Part shown: positions 22,783 through 34,200 of the stretch, piece by piece
How the letters are laid out: every line of letters starts with the position of its first letter
Numbering within the stretch: position 1 is the stretch's first letter
Source of the DNA: Orobanche coerulescens
Lineage: Eukaryota; Streptophyta; Magnoliopsida; Lamiales; Orobanchaceae
Assembly (NCBI GenBank): GCA_033398695.1
Contig: CM065802.1
Coordinates: 147,794,096 to 147,858,095, forward strand
Direction: 5' to 3'
Length of the DNA stretch: 64,000 nucleotides
Program-made: the position numbers and the translations under genes
The notes under the pieces: generated by a model
What the model was told of the DNA's origin: nothing
Databases searched by the model: none
Seen by the model: the letters and a program-made list of their open reading frames with translations, nothing else

Positions 22783-23370
22783 CCAGCTCGGGAGGGTCCT
22801 TCGAGGCCTCGGGTGGGATTCATGGTGGCGTCCTGGTCCTAGGCGATGCCTGTGCTTGATTGTTTTGCTAGCCAGCTCGGGAGGGTCATTCGAGGCCTCG
22901 GGTGGGATTCATGGTGGCGTCCTGGTCCTAAGCGATGCATGTGTTTGATTGTTTCGCTAGCCAGCTCGGGAGGGTCCTTCGAGGCCTCAGGTGGGATTCA
23001 TAGTGGCGTCCTGGTCCTAGGCGATCCCTGTGCATGTATGTTTTGTGAATGTGTTCGCTCACCTCGGGAGGGTTCGACGGGGCCACGGAGGGAGTCCAAT
23101 GGTTTCGCCCTGGATTCACGAGTGAAACTTCACCACTGCGTGTGTATGTTTAGTGAATGTGTTTTACTCACCCTGGGACGGTCCGACGGGGCCTCGGGGG
23201 AATCTATGACTTCACTCTGGGTTCACGAGTAAAAACTTCAAGAGTGTGTGTATATGTTTTGTGAATGTGTTTGCTCACCTCGGGAGGGTTCGGCGGGGCC
23301 ACGGAGGGAGTCCAATGGTTTCGCCCTGGATTCACGAGTGAAACTTCACGGGTGCGTGTGTATTTTATGT
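22783..23370 (+). repeat. Two families of tandem repeats in element C 5' LTR
   Basis: Three 89-bp units start with CCAGCTCGGGAGGGTC (22783, 22872, 22961). They are followed by three units of about 108 bp that start around GTGAATGTGTTYGCTCACC (23045, 23153, 23260). The two unit types share a CTCGGGAGGGT core. The open frames across this stretch reflect the repeats, not genes. Confidence 0.85.
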
Positions 23371-23704
23371 CCGCCGAGGACGCGTGACGTGGGTTTTAAC
23401 CTTGTGTATTGTTGTTGGTTTCATTTGTGAAAAATAAAACCTTTGGACTGTGACCCCTATTGATTTTGGAAAGATAAGGATTTGATAATCCTAAATTGTT
23501 TTCTATTAAAACTATCGATGGCATTTTAAACCGTTTTATAAATTGTTTTCCCTTGATTTGTGATCTTTCGGTTTTGAAATGTTTTACCCAAACTCATGCC
23601 TCGGGAAGTGCTTTTCGTTACGTTTGAATCTTTGAGGATTTCCTGGTTACTCTTATTCGTGGAATGTGAATTGTATGGCTCGTATTTGCACTTTGTTCTT
23701 GCAC

Positions 23705-23748
23705 TAGCAAAACAGTGGAGTTTTGCTAACCCCCGAGTATTTGGGGGT
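23705..23748 (+). promoter_or_regulatory. Paired stem-loops (element C, 5' LTR)
   Basis: TAGCAAAAC and GTTTTGCTA form a perfect 9-bp stem, followed directly by ACCCCC and GGGGGT as a second stem. Both recur in the second LTR (29329-29373), in D, and in a shorter form in A and B. Confidence 0.55.
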
Positions 23749-24108
23749 GGATGTCTGTTTTTGCATTCAGGTTTGGGAGCATAACACAGGGTCGGCACGA
23801 AGGATGATGAAAGATGAACGATACTAATCACACGAGGACCCGTTGATGTCGTATTGGTTTAGTTGTAGTTTATTTTCCGCTGCAGTATTCTTTCCCGTTG
23901 TACGGGAGCGTGTTGTATTCGACCCCTGCGTGGGCATGTATTGTAATTGAGTTGTATGTATTTATTGAAAGACCAAATCGGTCTACTGAGTCATTTTAGC
24001 CTTAAGGGCATTGTTGAGTTGTTCTATGTTGTTACCAGCCTGGTAGATCCTTTAGGAAAGGGTCTATGGCGTGTAATATCCCTGAGCGGATTGGGGGTGT
24101 TACATAAA

Positions 24109-24121
24109 TGGTATCGGAGCT
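24109..24121 (+). other. Element C primer binding site (tRNA-Met type)
   Basis: TGGTATCGGAGCT starts four bases after the LTR. It matches the sites of B and D. Confidence 0.88.
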
Positions 24122-25591
24122 TAGGTTGTGGAAACCTAGGCTGTCGGGTTTAGTGGTGTTTGTTGAGTTTTGTCTCGTCGGATTTTTTCTGACTGAGTCG
24201 TGTCGCGACGCGTCGTCTGAGTTGGTTTGTCGTGATTAGTATCGTGGGGCGATCATCATCTTCGTGCGACCTGTGGATGTAAGTCTCCCTTCTTTGTGTT
24301 TGTGCCTCATCTGATGCGAGTTACAGGTATTATGAGTTAATTGACGGAATCCTCTTATGGATTTTGATTTCGTGATATGTGGTTATTTGACTCTCATATT
24401 TCGTTCATATGAGGAGTAATGTTGCTGGATTGTGCATGTTGGACTGTATTTCTTTTATCCGCTGCGTGAGTTATTTTGTAATGGCTTTCGGTATTTTACC
24501 GACTGAGTTTTATTTCGAAAACCGATTCCCTTAACCGAGTTTTTGGCATTATGGCCTTGATCATTTTGGCGAAATTCTTATGACGGTATTTAGTATTTTG
24601 TAAATGGCTTTTGTGAGTTTTTGAAATATTACCGCCATCGGTCTTTTTGGCGTTTTTGTAAATGGTTTTTAGCCTGGTGGGTTCCGGCGCGGGACCCACG
24701 GCGCTATAATGTTCCGTGTAATTATTTGAAATTTTTGGGCATTCTAGCCCATTGAATTATTTTCGAAAACCTTGAGTATCTTAGAAAATAAATTTCGAGA
24801 CGTACTTTTAAAATGAATTATTTTCTCGTGGTACATCCAAGGTGCCACAATATGTTTCAAAATTCTTCTACCTCGAGGACCCAAAATATTTTGAGATATT
24901 TTCAATGTTTTATAAACACTTTTACTTAGACCCGAGGGTCGAATGTTCTAAAAGTTTTTCACTAAGAGAAGGTGTCCTCATTTTTATTCAAACGCAAGAT
25001 GATTTTAAAAGTCTCGATAACAATGTTTGCACTACTTTTTGTAAAGTGATACTCAAGATCAACTGGTGTTTCCAAACTATTTTCAAAAGGTGGTTTTCGT
25101 TTTTAAAACCCATCATTTCGTGCTTGTAGTCGGAGAAGGTGTGTATGATGTTGGTATTGTTGTTAGGGTGTTAGCCCTCCGAATTGTGATTGAATTGGTG
25201 GTGTGAACGTTGAGTCGTTCGCCACGCATATGTTTTGTTAGCCCTTCGTGGGAGGTGTGATGACGATCTTTAATGTTGCCATTTCGTGGTGGCTTGCGTG
25301 TTATCGCACCTGTGTGAGCTGTTAAAGCTTGGGTTTGTATGTTTGTGTACATGTATGATTGTTTCATGATGTTTGTAATTATGTGCTGGTTATTGTTTGG
25401 GCCGTTGAGGTCGCCGAACGATACCGTCGTTGCTGTAGTGTTTGTGTGTGTATTACTTTACGATGGTAGTCGTTGTATATGATATGTGTTATGACTCTTT
25501 GTTGTGCTGAGTTGGCATCTCCGCTATGTTTTTTTGCGACGTTATGCCCCATTGTATCTAGCATTTATATTTTCGGTATGCCAAGCTGAGA

Positions 25592-25692
25592 CATTTCAAC
25601 CGTGATGTGCCGGGGCATGCACGTGTAAATTGTCCTTCTTGTCGGTAACACATTTCAAGTGTGGACTCGAGGGACACCGAATTCAGTTTTGC
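25592..25692 (+). pseudogene. Gag zinc-knuckle remnant (element C)
   Basis: Two stretches fit the spacing of CCHC knuckles: HFNRDVPGHARVNC (25592-25633) and HFKCGLEGHRIQFC (25651-25692). In each the first Cys is His, and in the first the second Cys is Arg. They lie in different frames. Their spacing agrees with the double knuckle of element D (CFNC...GHIRVNC, then CYRC...GHREKHC). This is what remains of a nucleocapsid. Confidence 0.65.
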
Positions 25693-26129
25693 GAATTGGC
25701 TACCGAGACTTTCGGAGTTCGCGCTTCAGCACAGTTATCAGGATCGGCTCTGAGAGGCCCAGTGGAGATTTCTCTGTCGGTTGCTTTTTGTGTGGTTACC
25801 TTGTTTCCGTTGTTGTGAGCTGCGGGGACGACATTTCTTTTATAAGAGGTCAGATGTAATACCCGTACTATTTTTTGACTTCTGCAGTTTCTCCTTCTAA
25901 ATTCTATCGACTTGCACGTGTTCGTCGATACTTTTTGAACTTGTTTGATGTCTCGGTTGTCATTGTTCGAACTGGTTGTGACCTTGTTTCAGATCGATTT
26001 GTTTATCATCGTGACTTTTCCGAGTTCGGTTCGATTCTTGTGAACCTTGTTTGGAAGTAACATCTTTCACTTTCTACCAGTTCTTTTAATGTCTGGAGTT
26101 GAAGTGGGGACTTCGGAGTCATTGTCCGG

Positions 26130-26285
26130 CTGTTGTCATTCGATCATTGTTGTTCGATCGTTGTTACTCGATCATTGTTTTTTTTTCGATCGTTGTTGTT
26201 CGATCATTGTTATTTGATCGTTGTTGTTCGATCATTGTTATTTGATCATTGTTGTTCAGTTGTTGTGGTTCGATCATTGATTGTT
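26130..26285 (+). repeat. Short tandem repeat (GTTGTTCGATCATT type)
   Basis: About ten imperfect units of 14-15 bases alternate between TTCGATCATTGTT and TTCGATCGTTGTT. It lies inside element C and creates a fortuitous open frame of FDHCC/LLFDH repeats. Confidence 0.8.
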
Positions 26286-26740
26286 CAGATTTTGTTGACC
26301 CCGTTTCGTGATTGTTGAGCGTTCAGACTCCTTCCTAATTCCCTTAAGTTCGGGAAATTAGTCTCATTTTCGATCTTCCAACCCTTGGGCGGTGGAATTC
26401 CGTATTTGTTCAGCGATTGGCTCGTGCTTTGATTGATGTACCGTTAGGTTGGTCAATCGTGTTGATTTTCGTTCGTTGTGTTTTGCGATTGTTCGGATAA
26501 TCGACTTGATTGTATTATCTGTTTGATGACTCTTGTCACTTGTTGGTTTTATTGTGTCTCTATCGGTGGCGTTGTGTTGGTCGTCGTGGAGCGTGTTTTC
26601 ACGTCGTATGTCTCTTTGCGTTTCTTGCAACGTTTCGCCGTCGGGCGCGAGTTTTCGGTTTTTGTGTATCTCGTCGAGTTTTCCTGGCGGGGATATTGCT
26701 TCTCCCTACTTGTTTTAAGTTTCGGGACGAAACTTGTTTT

Positions 26741-26753
26741 AAGGAGGGTAGAA
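26741..26753 (+). other. Element C polypurine tract
   Basis: AAGGAGGGTAGAA directly before the 3' LTR. The upstream motif AAGTTTCGGGACGAAAC lies at 26717-26733. Confidence 0.85.
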
Positions 26754-29729
26754 TGTAATACCCGTAATTTCGATTTCTGGTAATTTCTTTTTTTCGGCGA
26801 AAGTCCGTTTTGACGACTCGCTCATGACCATTTTGTCATTCTGAGAATGATTAATTCTGCACTTTTTGTCATCCGAGCTCGTTTCGGTGTCGTTTTGTTG
26901 AGTCCGTGCTTTTTGGCGACTTTTCCGCACTTGAGTTCGATTCTTGCGAATCTCGTCCGAAACTGTTGTTTCGAGTTTCTCGTAAGTTCATTTAATGTTA
27001 TTATTCATGTTGCGAGCTTTGGCTTGGTGTTTCGATCACGTATCGTGATTTTCGGGTGTTTTGGGCCATTTTCATAATTTCCCAAAGTTTGGGGTAATTA
27101 CTTTCCGTTGTCGAATTTTGAGCCTTCGGGTGGTCGGAATCGTGTGTTCTCTTAGTGCTTGAATTCGTCTTTGAGAGTACTTCGTAACCGTATCTTCGAT
27201 TCGTATTCAGGTTCTGGTTTCGGGGTCGTTCGGGCCGTCGGAGTTGGCCCCGGCCGAGTCATGGCCGGGTAGTCTGGGCCTAGGCCGGCACTGGCCGAGT
27301 TACGGCCGTTAGTGCTCGGCAGTTACGTACGTAAGGCCGGTTACGTACGTAAGGCCCTGGCCGGTAACGTACGTAATGTTTCCGGCATTTCTAGGCAGCG
27401 AGTTTGGCCATGGCCGCTTACGTACGTAAGCCATGGCCGGTTACGTACGTAAGGCGGCCGACAGTCAGCCTATTTAAGGCCAGCAGACGTTTTCTTCAGC
27501 CATTTCTCACTCGGTTTTCTTCTCTTCCACGGCTGGGGGTGTGTTGATCATGGAGAGATATTGATGGACAATAAATCCATGAAGTTTTGAGGTTCATATC
27601 TTCTATCATCCGTCCTATAACATCCTTTGATCGAGCGAATCAGGTCAGATTTTCTAGAAATCTAATTTTGGGGATTTTCGGTATTTTGTTCGATTTCGTC
27701 CGTTTAATCCGATTTAACTTAGGATTGTGATGTATTGATGATTATTTAGATGTATTATATCATTTCCTTTATTATTCCATGGTTGGATCATATCGATTCG
27801 TTGTTTTGGTCGAGTTCTTGATCCACCTCTTGAAGGTGTCCGGTAGAATCTCATAGAGGGGTTTTCGGACGTTCTATGATTATTCTTCCTTGTATGATCG
27901 TTGATTTATTAATTATATGTTATTAGGGTCGAGTTTCTTGCGAAGAAACCGAGTTGAACCCTTCCGTTCGTTGTCGTCTTCCTTTTCGATAGCATTGGGC
28001 GTTTCGAAGCTTTCCGGTTGAGCCGTGTTCGTCGGAATACTTGCGTGCCGATTTTGAGGCAAGTAACTTGTCCATATAATTCTTGTTTTATGGATATGAT
28101 AATTAGTGATCGTCTCCTTGTGTTTATTTGATCGTTTGAATTGAACTTTCAAAAGATTCGGTTTAGCCTTGTTAAAGGCTTGCTTTCAAAACGCGTGTGT
28201 TTTGTGAATGGTGTGGTTTGAGAGTGACTATGTGAATCCTATGGATATGTTTGGTGTTGATGATGCATTTGGTATTTGCGTGTGGACGTATATTGTTTCA
28301 TTTCGGTGCATTGTGGTTTGACGTGGTGTTTTGCTAAGTGTTTGATGCCTCTGGGTGAATTATTTGGATATCATTGGTGTGATATGTTATTTGTGCATGA
28401 TTGATTCGCTAGCCAGCTCGGGAGGGTCCTTAGAGGCCTCGGGTGGGATTCATGGTGGCGTTCTGGTCCTAGGCGATGCCTGTGCTTGATTGTTTCGCTA
28501 GCCAGCTCGGGAGGGTCCTTCGAGGCCTCAGGTGGGATTCATGGTGGCGTCTGGTCTGGCGATGCACGTGCGGTGTTTCGCTAGCCAGCTCGGGAGGGTC
28601 CTTCGAGGCCTCGGGTGGGATTCATGGTGGCGTCCTGGTCCTAGGCGATGCCTGTGCGTGTATGTTTTGTGAATGTGTTCGCTCACCTCGGGAGGGTTCG
28701 ACGGGGCCACGGAGGGAGTCCAATGGTTTCGCCCTGGATTCACGAGTGAAACTTCACCACTGCGTGTGTATGGTTAGTGAATGTATTTTACTCACCCTGG
28801 GACGGTCCGACAGGGCCTCGGGGGAATCTATGACTTCACTCTGGGTTCATGAGTAAGAACTTCACGAGTGCGTGTGTATGTTTTGTGAATGTGTTTGCTC
28901 ACCTCGGGAGGGTTCGACGGGGCCATGGAGGGAGTCCAATGGTTTCGCCCTGGATTCACAAGTGAAACTTCACGGGTGCGTGTGTATTTTATGTCCGTCG
29001 AGGACGCGTGACGTGGGTTTTAACCTTGTGTATTGTTGTTGGTTTCATTTGTGAAAAATAAAACCTTTGGGCTGTGACCCCTATTGATTTTGGAAAGATA
29101 AGGATTTGATAATCCTAAATTGTTTTCTATTAAAACTCTCGATGGCATTTTAAACCGTTTTATAAATTGTTTTCCCTTGATTTGTGATCTTTCGGTTTTG
29201 AAATGTTTTACCCAAACTCATGCCTCGGGAAGTACTTTTCGTTACGTTTGAATCATTGAGGATTTCTTGGTTATTGTTATTCGTGGAATGTGAATTGTAT
29301 GGCTCGTATTTGCACTTTGTTCTTGCACTAGCAAAACAGTGGAGTTTTGCTAACCCCCGAGTATTTGGGGGGTGGATGTCTGTTTTTTCATTCAGGTTTG
29401 GGAGCATAACACAGGGTCGGCACGAAGGATGATGAAAGATGAACGATACTAATCACACGAGGACCCGTTGATGTCGTATTGGTTTAGTTGTAGTTTATTT
29501 TCTGCTGCAGTATTCTTTCCCGTTGTACGGGAGCGTGTTGTATTCGACCCCTGCGTGGGAATGTATTGTAATTGAGTTGTATGTATTTATTGAAAGACCA
29601 AATCGGTCTACTGAGTCATTTTAGCCTTAAAGGCATTGTTGAGTTGTTCTATGCTGTTACCAGCCTGGTAGATCCTTGAGGAAAGGGTCTACGGCGTGTA
29701 ATATCCCTGAGCGGATTTGGGGTGTTACA
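26754..29729 (+). repeat. Element C 3' LTR
   Basis: 2976 bp, near-identical to the 5' LTR. It has one more palindrome unit (27321-27454, five copies) and a shortened 89-bp tandem unit near 28548-28580. TATA is at 27471-27478, tandem repeats at 28412-28990 and the stem-loops at 29329-29373. Confidence 0.94.
27321..27454 (+). repeat. TTACGTACGTAA palindromes (element C, 3' LTR)
   Basis: Five copies here against four in the 5' LTR; the extra one comes with a CCATGGCCG linker as a 23-bp duplication. A TTACGGCCGTTA copy (27299) of the solo-LTR type precedes them. Confidence 0.88.
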
Positions 29730-29734
29730 ACTAT

Positions 29735-31052
29735 TTCTAACATCATTACTTGATTAGATGGTCTATTATTGCTTCAATTTTTTTTAAGTTTATTGCATGT
29801 ATGATTATTCGTTCGTAGTACATTTTAGTTTGATTTTTCTTATGACAATTTTGGAGAAATGATAAATATACTTACTTAATTAAAAAAACCGATACAAAAA
29901 ATGATAAAAATATATCAATATTTTGTCAAAATACTTATCTTACGAAAACATTTGTGTGCATCACATGGGTCCTGAGGTAGCCCAAGTTATGTATGACAAT
30001 GTTGTGCACTATTCGACTTATATTGATATATTTAATTACTTTCCACCAAAAATGTGTTAACATCAAGATCTACGAAAGTATCCATCGTTTACATGAGTTA
30101 TTTAGTACTAAATGATAAATATTTCGATATATAAAACTTATATTATAAATATTGATGCAAACTTGATAAAAAGTATACAAATATCTGCACAAATATTACG
30201 TACAAAACACGTAGAAATTCAACCAATGACCCAGCCGGTGCATCGCATGGGTTCGTAAGGCCTCGTATATATAAAGATTGAGTCCTTTAATTTAATGTGG
30301 AGTCTTAGTGATTAATATTGTTAATGCATTTTTACATCAACATTGACGAATTGAATGTAAATCGTTTAGGAATGAAGATGGAGAATATGAAGTGTTGCAT
30401 ATCATGGAATGTGGAGTCTTAACGTTGGAGTCAATTAATTGCAGGTAGTGAAATTAACAATGAAGTTGAATATCGAGTTAAGAAAAAAACACACAAACAA
30501 ACCGACACAAAACAAAAAAACACAGTGACTTATCAATTCTGAGATTGAACTAAATATTTTGTTTTTAGTGATTGCTTTTGAAAATTGTTTGTGGGTTTTT
30601 GCGGGTTTTTAAAAGGGTGTTTGGAAATTTAATCTTTTGTTGATTGGTTATGTTTTGAAGCAAAAGGTTGCGGATGTTGCAGGGTGACCTCAACAAGAAG
30701 CTTGCTGAATCAAGGTCATGGTAGGTTTTAAGGTTTTCTTTCTATGATGTTAGTTTTTGATTTTGATAATGGGTTTGAGTAATTTTTAATTTTGATATGG
30801 CATACTCGAGTGTAGGAGTATGGCAAAACAATTGGGTCGAGATCATAGCTACGCTGCAACCATCTCTTTCTATTCACCTCAAGAACTTTTTTTTTTCTAT
30901 ATTACTTCGAATTTACACTAAGGATTACGTTTGGCATAGATTACAGAGTTTTAATCAGATACGGGAAAGGCCTTTTTTCTTCTACGGGAATCTCTCCTAG
31001 ATTCGGTACTTTAATGATGGTTTGGGTTTGACTGAAATTAGTATTTGGGTTT

Positions 31053-31097
<45 letters not shown>
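29735..31097 (+). other. Host DNA upstream of the CLC-d-like exon
   Basis: The stretch between element C and the ATG at 31098 is AT-rich and would hold the promoter and 5' leader of the gene. A GTGCATCGCATGGGTTC motif at about 30237 ends in CCTCGT and recurs near 32279. A GA microsatellite lies at 31053-31097, directly before the start codon. I cannot place a TATA box or transcription start with confidence. Confidence 0.5.
31053..31097 (+). repeat. (GA)n microsatellite in the 5' leader
   Basis: An uninterrupted run of AG/GA dinucleotides of about 45 bases ends at the ATG. GA-rich tracts are common in plant 5' leaders and often bind GAGA-type (BPC) factors; the second statement is general knowledge. 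Confidence 0.9.
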
Positions 31098-31100
<3 letters not shown>

Positions 31101-31289
31101 TTATCCAATCATTTGCAAAATGGAATGGAGACGGCGAAGCTGATATGGTCGCGTCTGCCGGACTCGGAGGTGGAGGCAGATGACGGGAGTGGTCACGATG
31201 CGCTCGACCTGCTTAAGAAAACCGACGGAAGCACTGATGAAAGCCTTGACTATGAAGTTATTGAGAATTTGGCCTACAGACAAGAGCAG
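31098..31289 (+). CDS. CLC-d: First coding exon of a chloride channel CLC-d-like anion transporter (partial)
   Basis: The 64 codons begin MLSNHLQNGMETAKLIWSRL and end SLDYEVIENLAYRQEQ. This is how I recognise the N terminus of plant CLC-d, a CLC-family anion transporter of the Golgi/trans-Golgi network. The cytosolic N terminus precedes the membrane domain, so no membrane segment is expected here. A GT donor follows CAG at 31290, where the family continues into the next exon. No further CLC exon (the GKLYVGY stretch onward) is visible to the window end. It is either exon 1 followed by an intron of more than 32 kb or a stranded exon of a broken gene. The call rests on memory of the family, not on a search. 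Confidence 0.7.
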
Positions 31290-34200
31290 GTGCGAACACA
31301 CTTAATATGTTAAGTTTTATTTGTTTTCAAACTTACGAGTTGTACTTTTTTTTGTGATTATAGTGTTACGATTTCGCTTGACTAGATTTAGATGTTGTAG
31401 TTTTATGGGTTTTTTGTTTTTTTGTATAATGTTAAGTGTTAATGATTAGCATAAATTTTTATAAGTTTTGTAATATTTGTTAAAACTATAATAATAAATT
31501 AATTTTCTAAAAGCTTCTACACACATCTGCATTCAAGCATCAAAGTATCAAACGGTTGCAAATTTATTTGGACACATACATTAAGTATCTTTCTTAATTA
31601 GTAGATTTATGATCAAAATTAAATAATTAGAAGAGACCATTCATATTCTTATAGAGGGTTACATTCTACATATTATTAGTATAAATAGTTTTGTTTACAT
31701 GTCAAACAATATATTAATCCAAACGAAAACAAGATAAAAACTCCTAACACTTGAACATGGTCGCATACCAGATACGAAGAGAAACCATTCATCAGCTAAG
31801 CTACAAGCAATGACAGACAAGAGGATTATGACGAAACTATGTTCTGAGGTAGTACAATATTTGATGTGACTTACTCGAAATGAGTCAAGTATTATTTGTA
31901 GATTATATGGATTTAGTATGTTAGTTTTTATATAACAATCAAATAAATATTGTCGGCTTAACTTGACGCCCCAATTTTACCTATGAGGAGCTATTATCTC
32001 TTTTAACAAGTGAATAAAACCGACTCACATATTTAGTAGATTGGTCTTTACAATGCTCATTAATGAACAAACTAATCAATTTTTATTTTAAAAAGTTAAT
32101 AAGTACATAAAACATTGCTATATGGGTCATAGGCAACGGCCGCAAATGCAACGCCGAATTTTGGCTAAAATATTACATAAAACTCTAATGTAACATATAT
32201 GTGGTCTAACAATACACTTTTTTGGGCTTGCAATAGGCCATATATGGTGTAGTGAGACATAAGCAAAAAAATAAGACATGTGCATCGCACGTTTTGAATG
32301 CCTCGTTAAATAATAAAATGCACTTTGTACAATCACAAAATTAAAGTTTTGATTGATAAACTTTTAATACTTTTCGAACAGAGAGGTCTTAAGCTTATTT
32401 TCTTTTATTATAATTTAAAGTAAGTTAAAAGTAGTACATTAAACAAACTCATAAGCATATATTTTTAGAATTACAAGCTCTTACCAACTTTTAATTTTAT
32501 CAAAATTTCCTTCATTTCCATCCTAGATTGCCTCGCAGCAATATGCATGCTTCAGACATCCCGAATCCTTGATATATAATTTTTACACAAGTTTGAAGAT
32601 TAAAACATAGTAATGTAATCTTTAAATAGTTGGTCGAATTAGAAGATATTTGTACTTTGCGTAAATTACTGTACCAATTAATAGTGTCTTGTACGAATGG
32701 AAAATAATCCGTAAAAAATGAAAAACTTATAGTATAGGTTTATGTATCTCATTGTGTACTAATATCAAACATAATACATATATAACTAAGTCAAGAATAA
32801 TTCATGCATTTCGTGTAATTTTTGATAGAAAAATGTATAATAAGTTACATGTTATACGTTAAAAAATAATACTTTTATATGATAGTATTTCACCATTTTT
32901 AGGCAACAAGTCTTTTTCTAAATATTCTCTTCCTATTCGACCTTTGAGCCTCACAACGATTTTTACTTGGACATTTTGCATCATAAATAAATATTACCAA
33001 TACAAACTGAATGTGTATAGTATTATATAGAAATATTCTGAATCAATAGAGTGACATATAAATACTTATATAAATATTTTACTCTACCAGAATAATTGCA
33101 CGAAGTAATAGTGTGACTGATAAAAAATTAAAATTATATATTGTTAGTCGTAATAGAATAGTATAAATATAATAAGTAAATAAAAATATTTAAATTAAGA
33201 ATGCATTTCAAAAGTTTTGGAAAAACTAATTCATATCATACAAATAAATATACACATAAAAACTCATCATTTGTAATGTTAGACAATGAAGGTTCTCTGA
33301 ATAATACATGAGCGGCATGATTCTAGATTATTACTATAATTATCAAGCCTCTATCATTTTTGCCATGCAATTATACTTTAAATTGTATAAGTTTATAAGC
33401 AAATTTCACACCTAGTTTATTTCTAGTATTCACAAATATATTTTACACAACATAGTAATTGATAATTACACACAAAAAATAATAATACCATGTATATGAT
33501 CAAGTTACTAATAATGCATGAAACTCATGCTACATTCAATATAGGAAAAATTGAGTAACAAACTATTTTTTGGTAGACTTATAAAATCAAATATTTTATT
33601 TGATAAACTTCACCACTTTCTGATGGTGAAATTTCAATATATTCTTTTTTATTTATATTTTTAAATCAAGCTAAAAGTAGTATAGTTCTGATAAGTTTGT
33701 AAATTGATTTTTTAGGAATTTAAAAATTCTCGTAGATAAGAAATGTATATTATAATTACAAAAATAGAAAATAAATTGAGTTCATAATTTAAGAAATAAA
33801 TAATTTAATAAAATAATTGCTACTGTGGACTTTAAGTTTAACTAATTCATTTCAATATTTAAACACCTAAGACTATTGACCATTAATATAGAAGATAAAT
33901 GTTAACTTAATTGGTCATTTTTTAGAAATAATAATAAATTTAGTATATGAAGTACGATTTTACAAGACTTCTATAATTATAAGTTATTTAATTACGACCA
34001 AGTCGAGAATTCATGGTGCAAGTCGAAAATTTATGACTTTTTTTAACATATAATATAGACATAGGAAAATAAAAATAATTTAAAAGGCATGATGCTGTAG
34101 ATTATTTAAATAGGATCAGAAATGAAAATAAAAAATAAATAAATGATGATGTGGGTTATTTAATTAAGGTCCAAAAGATAACAAATAAAAATAAATTAGA

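Larger units (their letters stand above)
21145..24104 (+). repeat. Element C 5' LTR
   Basis: 2960 bp. U3 has a segment alignable with element A (ACTTTTTGTCATCCGAGC and AATTTCCCAAAGTTTGGGG). Then come the TTACGTACGTAA palindromes (21712-21824), TATA (21841), tandem repeats (22783-23370) and paired stem-loops (23705-23748). Confidence 0.94.
24105..26753 (+). other. Element C interior: leader, non-coding module, gag remnant
   Basis: After the primer site a leader (GTGATTAGTATCGTGG at about 24233) is shared with element D. The block at about 24466-24700 is also shared with D (41139-41400) although it has no coding frame. The middle (24700-25560) has no recognisable protein. No pol domain is visible anywhere in the interior. 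Confidence 0.75.
21145..29729 (+). mobile_element. Element C: non-autonomous Tekay-type LTR retrotransposon
   Basis: Two LTRs (21145-24104 and 26754-29729) both start TGTAATACCCG and end GGTGTTACA. They are flanked by the perfect 5-bp duplication ACTAT (21140-21144 and 29730-29734). The interior is only 2.65 kb and lacks RT, RNase H and integrase. It has a tRNA-Met primer site, a non-coding leader, remnants of two gag zinc knuckles and a polypurine tract. Its U3 aligns with that of element A, and its end motifs with those of A, B and D. It must depend on proteins from a related element such as an intact relative of A or B. Confidence 0.95.

Noticed and set aside
22846..23430. Cys- and Gly-rich open frames in element C LTRs
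   Set aside because: They follow the 89-bp and 108-bp tandem units, whose lack of stops gives long frames by chance.
30655..30725. Possible 5' untranslated exon of the CLC-d-like gene, ending at GTAGGT
   Set aside because: It has a plausible donor only; nothing in the sequence proves transcription, so I did not annotate it.
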